Position numbers and translations under genes: made by a program
Source of the DNA: Burkholderiaceae bacterium
GTDB taxonomy: Bacteria; Pseudomonadota; Gammaproteobacteria; Burkholderiales; Burkholderiaceae_C
DNA: 64,000 bases
Direction of reading: 5' to 3'
Assembly (NCBI GenBank): GCA_913776825.1
Contig: CAJYPV010000026.1
Coordinates: 372,001-436,000 of the forward strand
Shown: piece by piece, positions 1-9,407 of the stretch
Layout: every line of letters starts with the position of its first letter
Numbering within the stretch: position 1 is the stretch's first letter
The notes under the pieces: generated by a model
Told to the model about the DNA's origin: nothing
Seen by the model: the letters and a program-made list of their open reading frames with translations, nothing else
Database searches by the model: none

Positions 1-69
1 ACCCAGCAGTCCGGGCAAGGCGATCAGGGAGACGACGGCAGCGCGGCGAGCGCGGGGAACGAGCGGCAT
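1..69 (-). CDS. Exported protein, N-terminus only (cut by window edge)
   Basis: An ATG at 69 on the minus strand opens a frame that runs off the left edge after 23 codons. It begins MPLVPRARRAAVVSL, followed by IALPGLLG: a short arginine-rich n-region and then a hydrophobic stretch, as in a signal peptide or lipoprotein leader. It lies 227 bp downstream of a TetR regulator on the same strand, the arrangement often seen for RND efflux outer-membrane or adaptor subunits. That identity is only a guess from context, because no family motif is inside the window. Confidence 0.5.
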   Translation of the reverse strand, partial: MPLVPRARRAAVVSLIALPGLLG

Positions 70-296
70 GGGCCCTCCAGACAATGTGCGAGGACCGACG
101 TCAGCAATCGGAGTGCCCACCTCGGACCGTCTGTCATTCGCCCGCTTTTCCCCACTGCCTCAAAACCGGGCACCACAAGGGAAGCCCAATCCAATCAACG
201 ACTTGGCGCATCCCTGCCCGGACTGCCAACAGCGTTGTCCACAGAAGCCATGAACAGACCGGCACTTGACGCAGGCCGGTTATCCACTGCGCGGTG

Positions 297-962
297 TCAG
301 GGCTGAGGCGGGTCGCCCAACAGGCGGAAGACGGTGCCCAGCAGTTGCCGCTTGAAACGGACCGGATCGTCCGGCAGCGGCGACACCGCGCGCAGCACAT
401 GGCTGTAGGCGACTGTCTTGCTGATGCCTTGGGTCAGCAGCGTGAACAGCAGATGCGGGTCGGACGGGGCGACCTCGCCCGACGCCATCGCGTCGTCCAG
501 CAACGGCACGAACACGTCATGGAACGGCCGGACCAGATGCTCCACCAGCGCATTCAGCCGCTCACCTTCCTCGGTGGCGGCGGTGGAAAAGAACATGCCG
601 ATGTCCGGGTCCTCGAACACCCGATCGCTGAAATGCATCAGGCCTTGTTCCACGCGCTGGCGCGGGCTCAGCGCCGGATCGCGGCGCAGCGCGGCAGCGG
701 TGTCGAACATCGGTTGCACCTGTCGGGCGATCTGCTCGACGACCGCCAGCCACAACGCTTCCTTGGAGCCGAAGTGATGCGCGATCAGGGCCGGATCGAC
801 CTCCGCCCGACGAGCGATCTCCCGCACGCTGGTGGCCTCGAAGCCGCGCAGCGCAAAGCAGCGGCGCGCGGTGCGCAGCAGCGTGTCCGCGCCTTGCGCA
901 CAGTCGGCGCTGGGACGCCCGCGACCGCGCGGCGCCCGGACGGACGTCGGGGTCTTGCTCAT
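297..962 (-). CDS. TetR/AcrR family transcriptional regulator
   Basis: A 221-residue DNA-binding repressor-type protein. The N-terminal helix-turn-helix spans about residues 28-75 (TARRCFALRGFEATSVREI, then a recognition helix ending HHFGSKEALW), the standard TetR arrangement. The C-terminal ~140 residues form the variable ligand/dimer domain and resemble the CerR-type C-terminal domain. The basic, Arg/Pro-rich first 20 residues are a common extension in this group. The next gene on the same strand encodes an exported protein cut by the window edge, so an efflux or envelope function is a likely target. The effector cannot be read from sequence. Confidence 0.88.
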   Translation of the reverse strand: MSKTPTSVRAPRGRGRPSADCAQGADTLLRTARRCFALRGFEATSVREIARRAEVDPALIAHHFGSKEALWLAVVEQIARQVQPMFDTAAALRRDPALSPRQRVEQGLMHFSDRVFEDPDIGMFFSTAATEEGERLNALVEHLVRPFHDVFVPLLDDAMASGEVAPSDPHLLFTLLTQGISKTVAYSHVLRAVSPLPDDPVRFKRQLLGTVFRLLGDPPQP

Positions 963-1076
963 GACAGGAGTGTGTTTGCTATATTCATCACCCGTTGAAT
1001 TATTTCAGGCAATGCCTCCGGATTGTCGGTGGGCGCGGAAAGGCGGTGCGAGATGCACAGATCAGTCGCAGGGGAC

Positions 1077-1436
1077 ATGACACGTGAGGGCTGGCTGCGC
1101 ACGGTCGCCTGGCTCAGCAACGGTGGGGTGGCGCATGCGCCGCGCCCGGCACGGCCCAACCGCCCCGCCGACGACAGCCCGACGCTGCGGCCGCGTCCCA
1201 GCATCCATGTGCTGGACCGGCCGACGCCGCGCACCGCGGCGATCTCCTGGTCCGATCCGGGCGCCTGCCATTACGGCTACCAGATCTGGGACATGGTGCC
1301 GTCCAAGCAGGCCGGCATCTGCGTGCTCAGCGGCAGCGAGATCCGCATCGGCGATCTGGTCTACACGCCGCGTCAGGACGAACCGGCGCCGATCAACGCC
1401 GGCGAGATGATCGCGGCGGCGTTCGTCGACGCCTGA
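1077..1436 (+). CDS. DUF3331 domain-containing protein
   Basis: About 119 residues from the ATG at 1077, which is preceded by a GGGG-type ribosome binding site (cgcaggggac). In-frame upstream starts exist at 1053 (ATG) and 1023 (TTG), so the N-terminus is uncertain. The C-terminal half matches the DUF3331 pattern of Burkholderiales: a conserved tryptophan, then DPGACHYGYQIW, a Gly-x-Cys-x-Leu-Ser-Gly segment, GDLVYTPR, and a final NAGEMIAAAF. The paired Cys residues suggest a small metal-binding or redox fold. The function is unknown. It is divergently placed from the TetR gene and convergent with the ABC transporter genes. Confidence 0.7.
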   Translation: MTREGWLRTVAWLSNGGVAHAPRPARPNRPADDSPTLRPRPSIHVLDRPTPRTAAISWSDPGACHYGYQIWDMVPSKQAGICVLSGSEIRIGDLVYTPRQDEPAPINAGEMIAAAFVDA

Positions 1437-1499
1437 GCCGGCGTCATCGCGTCATCGCGTCCACGCGCGAAAGCACGAAAGCGAAAGAGCGCCAGCCGG

Positions 1500-2822
1500 T
1501 CAGCGGGTCGATTCCTCATCGCCCGTCGGCAGGCGCAGTGCGCCGGTGTGGAAGTCGTACTCGAAGACTTCCCCGTGACGGGCCCAGGACACCGCCGTCT
1601 GCAGCACGGACTGGGCCTGGCCGTCATCCAACTGCTCGCTGAGCAGCCGCAGCACCGGCTTGTCCGGCATCTGTCCGGACGGCTCCTGCTCCAGGCTGTG
1701 CCGGATGTGCGCAATCAGCGGCACATGGGCCAGCAGCTGCTGACCGAACAGGTCACGTCGCAGGCCATGCGGCCCGTCCACATAACGTCGGCCCAGCGCG
1801 GTCAACTGAAGGTCGCCCTGGTCCAGTTGCGCCAGACCGAGCAGCGCCAGCGCATGCGCCACCGGCAGCAGTTCCGCATCCGGCAGGCCGGCTTCTTCGG
1901 ACAACTTCGGCAGGTCGGCGCGGCCATCGAAAGGCGCATCGGCGAGCAGCTCCAGCAGGCCATCCATGCGCGCCACATCGGCGACGGGCAGCCGCTCGGC
2001 CAGCGGTGTCGGCGTGGCGGGCATGTCGGCGCTGCCGTGGGAACGCGCAGGCCGACCGGCGCCCGCCGTCATCAGGGCATAGACCTCATCGATCAGCGCA
2101 CGGACCTCGGCACTGTCCGGATCGCGCGGTCGCGGCAACTGCACCGACAACTGGCAGCGGATCCGTCCCGGATCACTGGCGAAGACCAGCACGCGATCGG
2201 CCATCATCACGGCTTCCTCGATGTTGTGGGAGACCACCAGCATCGCCTGCGTCGGCATCTGGCCGCTGTCCCACAGCTCGAGGATGTCCTCCCGCAGCCG
2301 CTCGCCGGTGAGCACATCCAGCGCGGAGAAGGCTTCATCCATCAGCAGCACTTCGGGCTCGGTCACCAGCGCGCGAGCGATGCCCACCCGCTGCCGCATG
2401 CCACCTGACAGCTCACGCGGCAGCGCGCCCTCGAAGCCGGCCAGGCCGATCAGCGCGATCGCCGCTTCGGCCTTGGCTTCGCGCTCGGCGCGCGGCACGC
2501 CGCGGGCTTCGAGGCCCAGCTCGACGTTCTGCTGCACCGTCAACCAGGGAAACAGCGCGAAGGACTGGAACACCATGCTGATGCCGCGCGCGGGGCCGGA
2601 CATCGGCTGACCGCGGTAGCGCACCTGGCCGCGATCGGCGGGCACCAGGCCCGCCATGATGCGCAGCATGGTGCTCTTGCCGGAGCCGGACTGGCCCAGC
2701 AGCGCGACGATCTCACCGGCACGCAACTGGAAATCCAGGCCTTCCAGGACCGGCCGCGAATGGCCATCCGCCGAGCGGAAGCTCTTGCCGACGCCGTTCA
2801 GTTCGATCAGGGATGAGGTCAT
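1500..2822 (-). CDS. ABC transporter ATP-binding protein, NitT/TauT type with AAA-associated C-terminal domain
   Basis: A 440-residue ATPase subunit of an importer. The nucleotide-binding domain holds Walker A GQSGSGKS (43-50), the Q-loop FQSF (85-88), the signature LSGGMRQ (138-144), Walker B VLLMDEAF (158-165) and an H-loop SHN (198-200). After residue ~280 comes a ~150-residue tail of winged-helix character (from GLLELLADAPFDG on) that matches the AAA-associated domain found on a subset of nitrate/sulfonate/taurine-type ATPases. It lies 21 bp downstream of the permease gene and forms an operon with it. No periplasmic binding protein is encoded nearby, so the substrate is open. The tail may be regulatory (inference). 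Confidence 0.92.
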   Translation of the reverse strand: MTSSLIELNGVGKSFRSADGHSRPVLEGLDFQLRAGEIVALLGQSGSGKSTMLRIMAGLVPADRGQVRYRGQPMSGPARGISMVFQSFALFPWLTVQQNVELGLEARGVPRAEREAKAEAAIALIGLAGFEGALPRELSGGMRQRVGIARALVTEPEVLLMDEAFSALDVLTGERLREDILELWDSGQMPTQAMLVVSHNIEEAVMMADRVLVFASDPGRIRCQLSVQLPRPRDPDSAEVRALIDEVYALMTAGAGRPARSHGSADMPATPTPLAERLPVADVARMDGLLELLADAPFDGRADLPKLSEEAGLPDAELLPVAHALALLGLAQLDQGDLQLTALGRRYVDGPHGLRRDLFGQQLLAHVPLIAHIRHSLEQEPSGQMPDKPVLRLLSEQLDDGQAQSVLQTAVSWARHGEVFEYDFHTGALRLPTGDEESTR

Positions 2823-2843
2823 GGGCGTCTCCCGCGTCCAGGT

Positions 2844-4571
2844 TCAGAAATGCATGCGGTCTTCCGCCAGCCGATACAGGCGGCGCCAGACGAAATGGTT
2901 CAGGCTCATCACGAACAGGCACATCACGCCGATGCCCAGCGCGATGCGCGGAAAGTCGCCTCGGGCCGTCATTTCGGCGATGTAGCTGCCCAGGCCGTGG
3001 GCCTGCACGGTGGTGTCGCCCCAGGAGACGTACTCGGCCACGATGCTCGCGTTCCAGGAGCCGCCGCTGGCGGTGATGGCGCCGGTGACGAAGCTCGGGA
3101 ACACCGCCGGCAGCAGATAGCGCCGCCACTTCAGCCAGCCGCGCAAGCCCAGGTTGCGGGCCGCATGGCGCAGCTCGGCGGGAATGCCCGAAGCGCCCGC
3201 GATCACGTTGAACAGCACATACCACTGGGTGCCGAAGATCATCAGCGGCGAGAGCCACACATCCGGATTCAGCTTCCAGCGCACGATCAGCACGACCGCC
3301 ACCGGGAACAGCAGATTCGCCGGAAAGGCCGCCAGGAATTGCGCCACCGCCTGCAGCCGTCCGGACCAGCGCGGATTCATGCCGATCCAGATGCCCACCG
3401 GCACCCATACCAACGCGGCCAGCGCGATGAGCACCATCACGCGCAGCAAGGTCGCGCCGCCCAGCAGCAGCACATGGCCCGCTTCCTGCCAGCCGACTTC
3501 GCTGTGGACAAACCGGATCAGGTGATAGAGCGCCACCATCACCGCGGCCGCCACCACCGCATCCCAGCCGCGTTGCCAGGCCGCTTCCGGAATCCGGGGG
3601 CGTGCGCGGATGGAGGTGCCGTCATGGTGGCGGCGAAACCAGACCAGGCTGTGCTCGAAGCCCCGCGTCGCCCAGCGCGCCAGGCGGCGGGTCAGCGCGG
3701 TGCGGCGCAGCCAGCTCAGCATCCAGGCGCGCGGCGCGGCGTCGGTGCCGCTGTCCTCGAAGCGGAACTTGTCGGCCCAGGCAATCAGCGGCCGGAACAC
3801 CAACTGGTCATACAGCACGATGCCGGCCAGCATGCACAGGATGGCCCAGCCGATGGCGCCCAGATCGCGGGCCTCGATCGCCATCGCGATGTAGGAGCCG
3901 ACACCCGGCAGCTTGATGTTCTGGTGCGCGACCGCGATGGCCTCCGAGGCCACCACGAAGAACCAGCCGCCGGACATCGACATCATCATGTTCCACAGCA
4001 GTCCCGGCATCGCGAACGGCAGCTCCAGCCGCCAGAAGCGCTGCCAGCCGGAGAGCTGGAAGATGCGCGCGGCCTCGTCCAGTTCGGCCGGGACGGTGCG
4101 CAGCGATTGGTACAGGCTGAAGGCCATGTTCCAGGCCTGCGACGTGAAGATCGCGAAGATCGCGGCGCACTCGACCCCGAACAGGTTGCCCGGAAACATC
4201 GCGATGAAGCCGGTCACCGTGATCGACAGGAAGCCGAGGATCGGGATCGACTGGAGGATGTCCAGCATCGGCACCAGCACCTTCTCCGCCGCCCGCACCT
4301 TGGCGGCCAGCACCGCGAACGCCGCGCTGAAGATCAGCGCCAGCACCATCGCGGCCAGCATGCGCAACTGGGTGCGCAGCAGGTAGTAGGGCAGGTGAGA
4401 CGGATCGAGCGACAGCGGCAGCGGATCGCCGAGCTCGAAGGGCCGGGTCATCTGCGTGGCGCCATAGGCCAGCATCACCAGCAGGCCCAGCACGAACGGC
4501 AGCAAGGCCCAGTCCCAGCGATTGGCGCCGGCATCCACGACCTGGCGGGGGAAGAAGTGTCGGCGGTCCAT
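2844..4571 (-). CDS. ABC transporter permease, two fused permease domains
   Basis: A 575-residue inner-membrane protein made of two binding-protein-dependent permease domains in tandem, so one chain supplies both halves of the channel. Each half has its own EAA loop: PAELDEAARIFQLSGW in the first and PAELRHAARNLGLRGW in the second. The first domain covers roughly residues 70-270 and the second 385-565. A basic cytoplasmic linker of ~100 residues separates them. The 21-bp gap to the ATPase gene indicates co-transcription. The substrate is probably a small anion or sulfonate-like solute, judged only from the family. Confidence 0.92.
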   Translation of the reverse strand: MDRRHFFPRQVVDAGANRWDWALLPFVLGLLVMLAYGATQMTRPFELGDPLPLSLDPSHLPYYLLRTQLRMLAAMVLALIFSAAFAVLAAKVRAAEKVLVPMLDILQSIPILGFLSITVTGFIAMFPGNLFGVECAAIFAIFTSQAWNMAFSLYQSLRTVPAELDEAARIFQLSGWQRFWRLELPFAMPGLLWNMMMSMSGGWFFVVASEAIAVAHQNIKLPGVGSYIAMAIEARDLGAIGWAILCMLAGIVLYDQLVFRPLIAWADKFRFEDSGTDAAPRAWMLSWLRRTALTRRLARWATRGFEHSLVWFRRHHDGTSIRARPRIPEAAWQRGWDAVVAAAVMVALYHLIRFVHSEVGWQEAGHVLLLGGATLLRVMVLIALAALVWVPVGIWIGMNPRWSGRLQAVAQFLAAFPANLLFPVAVVLIVRWKLNPDVWLSPLMIFGTQWYVLFNVIAGASGIPAELRHAARNLGLRGWLKWRRYLLPAVFPSFVTGAITASGGSWNASIVAEYVSWGDTTVQAHGLGSYIAEMTARGDFPRIALGIGVMCLFVMSLNHFVWRRLYRLAEDRMHF

Positions 4572-4917
4572 GGTGCGGGCGAAGGAGGGCAGGCGCTGCG
4601 GGTGCGGTGGCGGTGGCGCCGGGGCGAAGCATGCCGGCGATGACCTTCAGAAACCTGTCGGTTCGCTGACCCGGAACCATCGCGCAGGTGCACCGACTAC
4701 ACACCGTCCGACCCCTGCGCCCGCACCTTGGAGGGCTGCGATCGCTGTCCATGCGGCCTGGCAGGTGCGGGCATCTTCCCGCCGTACCGGGTCTGATGGC
4801 TCGGCGAGGGTGTTCGGGGGACCCCCGCGGCCCGGGCGCCTGCCTCGCACGACGGGACGTTCTCGATGTCGTTGACCTTGCTCGTCGCTCCTCATGCCTC
4901 ACGCTGGACCCATCCGC
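4572..4917. other. Intergenic region between divergent ABC permease and DUF2968 genes
   Basis: About 345 bp with no convincing gene. It must hold the promoters of the ABC operon (minus) and the DUF2968 gene (plus). I looked for a guanidine or other riboswitch core on the minus strand because of the transporter type and found none. Confidence 0.5.
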
Positions 4918-6444
4918 ATGCATTCCTCGCACCCATCCTCCACTCGCGTGTCCGCGCGCTCTGCCCTGCGCGGACCGATGCCCCTCTCGTCGGCGTTCCC
5001 ATCTCTCGCGCGTCCGGCGCCGCAGCCGCCGCACGCCTGGCGTGACTGGCTGACCCAACTGGCCGGCCATTGCGGACGACCGCTGCTGGCGGTGCTGCCG
5101 CTGCTGTCCCTGGCGACGCTGCATGGTCTGGCGATGGCCGAGACGGTGCAGGCGCCCGCCGCGTCCGCACCGTCCCCGCTGCTGCTGGCACAGGCGGCGC
5201 TGCCCGTGACGTCCGCCCTGGTGCCGGCGGCGGTGACGCCGTTCGAAGCCTCGGTGATCTCGGAACTGCAGCTGCGAATCGCGGCTCGCTCGGTGGAGCT
5301 GCTGCGAAGAGCGCAGATCGATGGCCACACCATCGAGTTGTGGTTGCATCCGAACTCGGACACCTATTTCGTGTCGGTGAGCGGCGCGCAGGGCGACATC
5401 CGTCGCGCGACCAAGGGCCAGAGCGAGCGCAACGCGTGGCTGGCCTTCGATGAATTCCGCCGGCTCGGTGCGCAGGCGAGCGCCCGGCTGCAGGCGACCG
5501 GCGAGGCCGCCATGGCCATCGCGGCCCCCGCCGCGGGTGCGGCAACACCGAATGCAGCCGGCGCTGCGGCAACGAACGCCGCCGGTGCGGCGACACCCAT
5601 GGCTGCGGCTGCAGCGACCCCGATTGCTGCCGGGCCGGCGGCACCGATCGCTGCCGGGATGACGTCCCCCACGGCCGCCGCGCCCAAGGTTTCCGTCAAG
5701 CCGGACGCGACGCCGACCGCGCCGGCGCCACGGCCGGTGGCGACGATGGTGTCCGCCCCAACGCGTCCGACGCCCCGCGCGCCGGCCCCGGCCCCGGCCC
5801 CAAGCGCGTCCGCTGAGGTGGCGTCCAGCCAACTGATCACGGAAATCATCACCCCGACGGTCACGGCCGGCACCACGCCGGTCGGCCCGACGGCGGTGGT
5901 GCGGGAACTGCAAGCGCTGGCCAAGGGAAACGCGCTGAAGAGCATCCGCAGGACCGAATACGGGTCTTTCACCACGCAACTGCTTTTCCATGCGGCGTCG
6001 GGTCAGTATTACGCGGTCATCGGCCATGGCGACGATGTGTGGCGGGTGGTCAAGACTGCTGACAGCGCGCGGGCCTTGACCCAGTACGACGAATTCGTGC
6101 GCAACACTGGCGAGCTGGCGGATGACGAGCAGCAGCGCGCCGAGCTCGAAGCGCAGACGCTGGCCGCCGCCCAGGCGCTGGAAGCCGCTCAGCAGCAGGC
6201 CCGACAACTGGCCGACGATCTGGAGACCGAGCGCCGCTATCGCGCGCTGGTCAGTCAGCAGCAGCAGCAGGCCAAGGCGGGCGTCTCGGAGCTGCAGCAG
6301 CAGCGCAAGGCGCTGCAGGCCCAACTGGACGCGGAGCGCCGTCGCGTCGAGAACCTTCGCCAGCAACTGAACCCATCGGCATCGACGGAGCCCGCCGCCG
6401 CGCCCGCCGCGCCAGCCGCGCCGGCCAAGCGCCGCACGCCCTGA
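4918..6444 (+). CDS. Secreted protein with two DUF2968-like modules and Ala/Pro-rich linker
   Basis: About 508 residues from the ATG at 4918; further in-frame ATGs lie at 4894 and 4978. A hydrophobic segment (RPLLAVLPLLSLATLHGLAMA, split here as RPLLAVLPLL and SLATLHGLAMA) looks like a late signal peptide. The C-terminal part (about 5884-6340) fits DUF2968: VVRELQALAKGN, the YYAV strand, VWRVVKTA, then a Gln/Glu-rich coiled coil. A related module precedes it at about 5250-5465 (VISELQLRIAAR ... TYFVSV ... AFDEFRRLG). The two are joined by a ~130-residue linker of repeated Ala/Thr/Pro blocks. A periplasmic or envelope location is likely. The function of DUF2968 is unknown. Confidence 0.78.
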   Translation: MHSSHPSSTRVSARSALRGPMPLSSAFPSLARPAPQPPHAWRDWLTQLAGHCGRPLLAVLPLLSLATLHGLAMAETVQAPAASAPSPLLLAQAALPVTSALVPAAVTPFEASVISELQLRIAARSVELLRRAQIDGHTIELWLHPNSDTYFVSVSGAQGDIRRATKGQSERNAWLAFDEFRRLGAQASARLQATGEAAMAIAAPAAGAATPNAAGAAATNAAGAATPMAAAAATPIAAGPAAPIAAGMTSPTAAAPKVSVKPDATPTAPAPRPVATMVSAPTRPTPRAPAPAPAPSASAEVASSQLITEIITPTVTAGTTPVGPTAVVRELQALAKGNALKSIRRTEYGSFTTQLLFHAASGQYYAVIGHGDDVWRVVKTADSARALTQYDEFVRNTGELADDEQQRAELEAQTLAAAQALEAAQQQARQLADDLETERRYRALVSQQQQQAKAGVSELQQQRKALQAQLDAERRRVENLRQQLNPSASTEPAAAPAAPAAPAKRRTP

Positions 6445-6618
6445 TCGGTCGGCGCCTGAGCCCGCCGTGTCACCGGCTCGCTGAAGTCATGGCGGACGCC
6501 AGCGCGCGGAAGCGCGGCGTCCGCCCTCCGTCTCGGTGCGCATGGCGACCAGACGGCGCGGGCCGCCCCAGGCCCGCTTCTATCATCGACCTCGACCCAT
6601 CTGACGTCGAGGCTCCGC

Positions 6619-7587
6619 GTGAACGCTCCCACCCTTTCCACCGAAACCGGCTCCCGTTCGCGTCTGCTGTTGCTGATGCCGATGGCCGAGGTCCATCAAG
6701 CGCAACTGCGCGCGCATTTCGACGTGATCTATGCGCCGACCGCCGAGCAGCGAGCGCAAGCGGTGGCGTCGCACGGCGCGGACATCGAGGTGGTGCTGAC
6801 GATCGGAGCGGTCGGTCTGCGGGCCGATGAAATCGCGGCGCTGCCGCGGCTGGGTTTCGCAGCGGCGCTGGGCGCGGGCTACGAGAACATCGACGTCGCC
6901 GCAGCGAAGGCGCGCGGCGTCACGTTGGCCAACGGCGCCGGCACCAACGACGCCTGCGTGGCCGACCATGCGATGGCGCTGCTGCTGGCCAGTGTGCGGG
7001 CGCTGCCGCAGCAAGAAAAGGCGCTGCGCGCCGGCATCTGGCGCGATGCGCTGCCGCTGCGTCCGAGCGTGAACGGCCGTCGGCTGGGCATCCTGGGCAT
7101 GGGCACCATTGGCCTGCGCATTGCACGTCGCGCACTGGCCTTCGACATGGAAGTCGGCTATCACAACCGCCGCCAGCGTCATGACTCGCAGGGCTGCCAG
7201 TATTTCGATTCGGTGATCGGGCTGGCCGACTGGGCTGATTTTCTCGTCGTCGCCGCGCCGGGTGGAGCGTCGACGAAGCACATCGTGAATGCGCAGGTGC
7301 TGGCGGCGCTGGGACCGCAGGGGCATCTGGTCAACATCGCGCGCGGCAGCCTGGTCGATACCCAGGCGCTCGCGCAGGCGCTGGCGGCGGGTCAATTGGG
7401 CGGCGCGGCCCTGGATGTCTACGAATCCGAGCCGCATCCGCCGCAAGCGCTGCTGGACTTCCCGAATGTGATCCTGACGCCGCACATCGCGGGCTGGTCG
7501 CCGGAATCGGTGCAGGCGACGGTGGACCTGTTCCTCACCAATGTGCAGCGCTGGCGCGAAGGCCAGGCACCGCTGACGCCGATCTGA
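6619..7587 (+). CDS. NAD(P)-dependent 2-hydroxyacid dehydrogenase
   Basis: A 322-residue cytoplasmic oxidoreductase of the D-isomer-specific 2-hydroxyacid dehydrogenase family, related to glyoxylate/hydroxypyruvate reductases. The dinucleotide motif GMGTIG sits at about residue 155. The catalytic Arg is in NIARGSLVDT, the Glu in YESEPHPP and the His in TPHIAGWSPE. The start is a GTG at 6619 with GAGG ten bases upstream. The length is normal for the family. The substrate cannot be set from sequence. A second paralog lies at 48.4-49.4 kb. Confidence 0.9.
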   Translation: MNAPTLSTETGSRSRLLLLMPMAEVHQAQLRAHFDVIYAPTAEQRAQAVASHGADIEVVLTIGAVGLRADEIAALPRLGFAAALGAGYENIDVAAAKARGVTLANGAGTNDACVADHAMALLLASVRALPQQEKALRAGIWRDALPLRPSVNGRRLGILGMGTIGLRIARRALAFDMEVGYHNRRQRHDSQGCQYFDSVIGLADWADFLVVAAPGGASTKHIVNAQVLAALGPQGHLVNIARGSLVDTQALAQALAAGQLGGAALDVYESEPHPPQALLDFPNVILTPHIAGWSPESVQATVDLFLTNVQRWREGQAPLTPI

Positions 7588-7626
7588 GGCGCGCCACCGA
7601 GGACCGCTGTGAAGCGGTCGTCGGCA

Positions 7627-7971
7627 TCACAGCTTCTTCACGAACTCCGACTTCAGTCCCATGGCGCCGATGCCATCGATCTTGCAATCGATGTCGTGGT
7701 CGCCGTCGGTCAGGCGGATGTTCTTCACCTTGGTGCCGACCTTCACCACCAGCGACGAGCCCTTGATCTTCAGGTCCTTGATCACGGTGACCGAGTCGCC
7801 GTCCTGCAGCACGTTGCCGACGGCATCCTTGATGACCCGCACGTCGTCGCTCGCTGCGACTTCGGACGAAGCCGCCGACCATTCGTGGCCGCATTCGGGG
7901 CACACCCATTGGGCGCCGTCCTCATAGGTGTAGACGGATTGGCATTGGGGGCAGGCGGGCAGGGCGCTCAT
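7627..7971 (-). CDS. yjdM: Zinc-ribbon protein YjdM (PhnA family)
   Basis: A 114-residue protein with an N-terminal zinc ribbon made of two CxxC pairs (CPQC at 7-10, CPEC at 24-27). The conserved YjdM/PhnA core follows: [31 protein letters not shown], and the closing SEFVKKL. Despite the old name PhnA (alkylphosphonate uptake), the family has no proven phosphonate role. It stands alone, tail-to-tail with the dehydrogenase gene. Confidence 0.92.
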   Translation of the reverse strand: MSALPACPQCQSVYTYEDGAQWVCPECGHEWSAASSEVAASDDVRVIKDAVGNVLQDGDSVTVIKDLKIKGSSLVVKVGTKVKNIRLTDGDHDIDCKIDGIGAMGLKSEFVKKL

Positions 7972-8045
7972 GGTGTCAGGGTGAAGAGAAGGAATCGGTG
8001 AGGAATGAAGGGATTCGTCGCGTGCACGGGCGCATCGATGACGAT

Positions 8046-9407
8046 TCAGCGGTTCAGCGCATGCGCCAGGTCATCGGCGCTCGGCCGTTGCGCGGGGTCT
8101 GGATGCAGGCAGGCGTCGCGGAGCGTGCTCAATCGCGCATGGTCCTCCGGCGAGAGCGGATCGCCATGCTCCAGCAGTTCCTCAAAGAGGCAGCCAAGCG
8201 CGCGGACATCGAGCCGCTTCAAGCGTTCGACCTGATCGACCGGCGCGGCGGCCAGGAAGGACGCGGCACCGAAGTCGCCGAGCAAGGCCTGACCCTCGCC
8301 ATCGTGCAGGATGTTGTGGGCGTACAGGTCGCCGTGCAGCAAACCGCGCGCATGCAGGTGCTGCAGCGCGGACGCCAGTCCGGCGGCCAGCTGCATCACG
8401 GCGGGCGCGGACAGGCGCAACGGGCTCGCATATACATCGCGCGTGCAGGAGGCCAGGCTGGGCGGTCCCGCGAGCGTGCGGAAGGCGGGCCCGATCAGCG
8501 GCATCAGCAGGCCGGGCGTGTGGTTCGGGTGATCGCTCAGACGGGCCAGGACCGAGATCAACTGCGGATGCGCGCCGGCCTGCAGGCAGGCGGCCAATTC
8601 GCTTTCAGGCAGTCCGTCGCTGGTGAGGCCGCCCTTGAACAGCTTGAGCGCGACCGGCTCGCCGCCGGCCTGATGGGCGCGATAGATGTGGCCGGACGCG
8701 CCCTCGCCGAGCAGTTGGTCGAGTGTCAGCTGGGACCACGACACGGCGGGGATGGCCGCCTGCGCCAGCGCGGTCGCTTCGTGCGGCAGGCTGAAGGGAT
8801 TGCCACCGAAGGCGAGCCAGGTCAGGCGCGGCATCGACGAGAGCCATGCCGGCAGCGCGGTGAGCTGGTTGGCGGAGATGCGCAGCAGCTCGAGCTGCTG
8901 GCACTGCGCCAGGCTGTCCGGCAGCGCACGCAACTGGTTGCCCGCGAGCGCGAGCTTCTGCAGGCGAGCGCACTGCCCGAGGGTGTCGGGCAAGGCGCTG
9001 ATCTGGTTGTCGGTGAGGATCAGCCAACGCAAGCGCGGCGGCAGTGCGTCGGCGGGCACGTGGCGGATGGGATTGGTCTTGAAACCGATCATCTCCAGCT
9101 GGGCGCAGCGCCCCAGCACGGCCGGCAGTTCAGTGAACTGGTTGTTGGAGCAGAACAGGATGCGCAGCCGATGCAGACGCGGCAGATCGTCCGGCAGCGT
9201 GTGCAGCGCATTGCCGCTGAGGTCCAGGATCTCCAGCGAATCCGCGAGGTCGTAGATCTCGTCGGGGAAGGCGGTGAGGCCGGCGCCGGTGAGGTTCAGA
9301 CGCTGCACGCCCTTCAGGGCGCCAGCGCGCAATTGCTCCAGAGTGTCCAACGGAAAGGTGTCCTGGGCCGCGGCGAATGCGGCGCGGCGTGAATGAGGCC
9401 CGGTCAC
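8046..9407 (-). CDS. Leucine-rich-repeat protein kinase
   Basis: A 453-residue two-part protein. Residues ~30-210 are about seven leucine-rich repeats (for example [36 protein letters not shown]). Residues ~228-453 are a Hanks-type kinase domain: glycine loop GEGASGHIY (234-242), lysine in VALKLF (Lys255), catalytic loop [10 protein letters not shown] (358-367) and metal site GDFGAAS (377-383). The catalytic loop has HGD in place of HRD, so the Arg that usually contacts the activation loop is absent. Such LRR-kinases occur in several proteobacteria. The substrate is unknown. No signal peptide or membrane segment is visible, so it is probably cytoplasmic. Confidence 0.9.
   Translation of the reverse strand: MTGPHSRRAAFAAAQDTFPLDTLEQLRAGALKGVQRLNLTGAGLTAFPDEIYDLADSLEILDLSGNALHTLPDDLPRLHRLRILFCSNNQFTELPAVLGRCAQLEMIGFKTNPIRHVPADALPPRLRWLILTDNQISALPDTLGQCARLQKLALAGNQLRALPDSLAQCQQLELLRISANQLTALPAWLSSMPRLTWLAFGGNPFSLPHEATALAQAAIPAVSWSQLTLDQLLGEGASGHIYRAHQAGGEPVALKLFKGGLTSDGLPESELAACLQAGAHPQLISVLARLSDHPNHTPGLLMPLIGPAFRTLAGPPSLASCTRDVYASPLRLSAPAVMQLAAGLASALQHLHARGLLHGDLYAHNILHDGEGQALLGDFGAASFLAAAPVDQVERLKRLDVRALGCLFEELLEHGDPLSPEDHARLSTLRDACLHPDPAQRPSADDLAHALNR

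Noticed and set aside
4572..4917. Riboswitch upstream of the ABC importer
   Set aside because: Searched by eye on the minus strand for guanidine, cobalamin and TPP cores; none was found.
5520..5680. DNA repeat in the Ala/Thr/Pro linker
   Set aside because: It is a coding low-complexity linker with degenerate codons, not a separate DNA element.
3808..6366. Very long Arg/Gly/His-rich minus-strand frame opposite the DUF2968 gene and into the permease
   Set aside because: Its composition is that of a frame opposite high-GC coding DNA. The permease and DUF2968 frames on the same DNA have clear family motifs.
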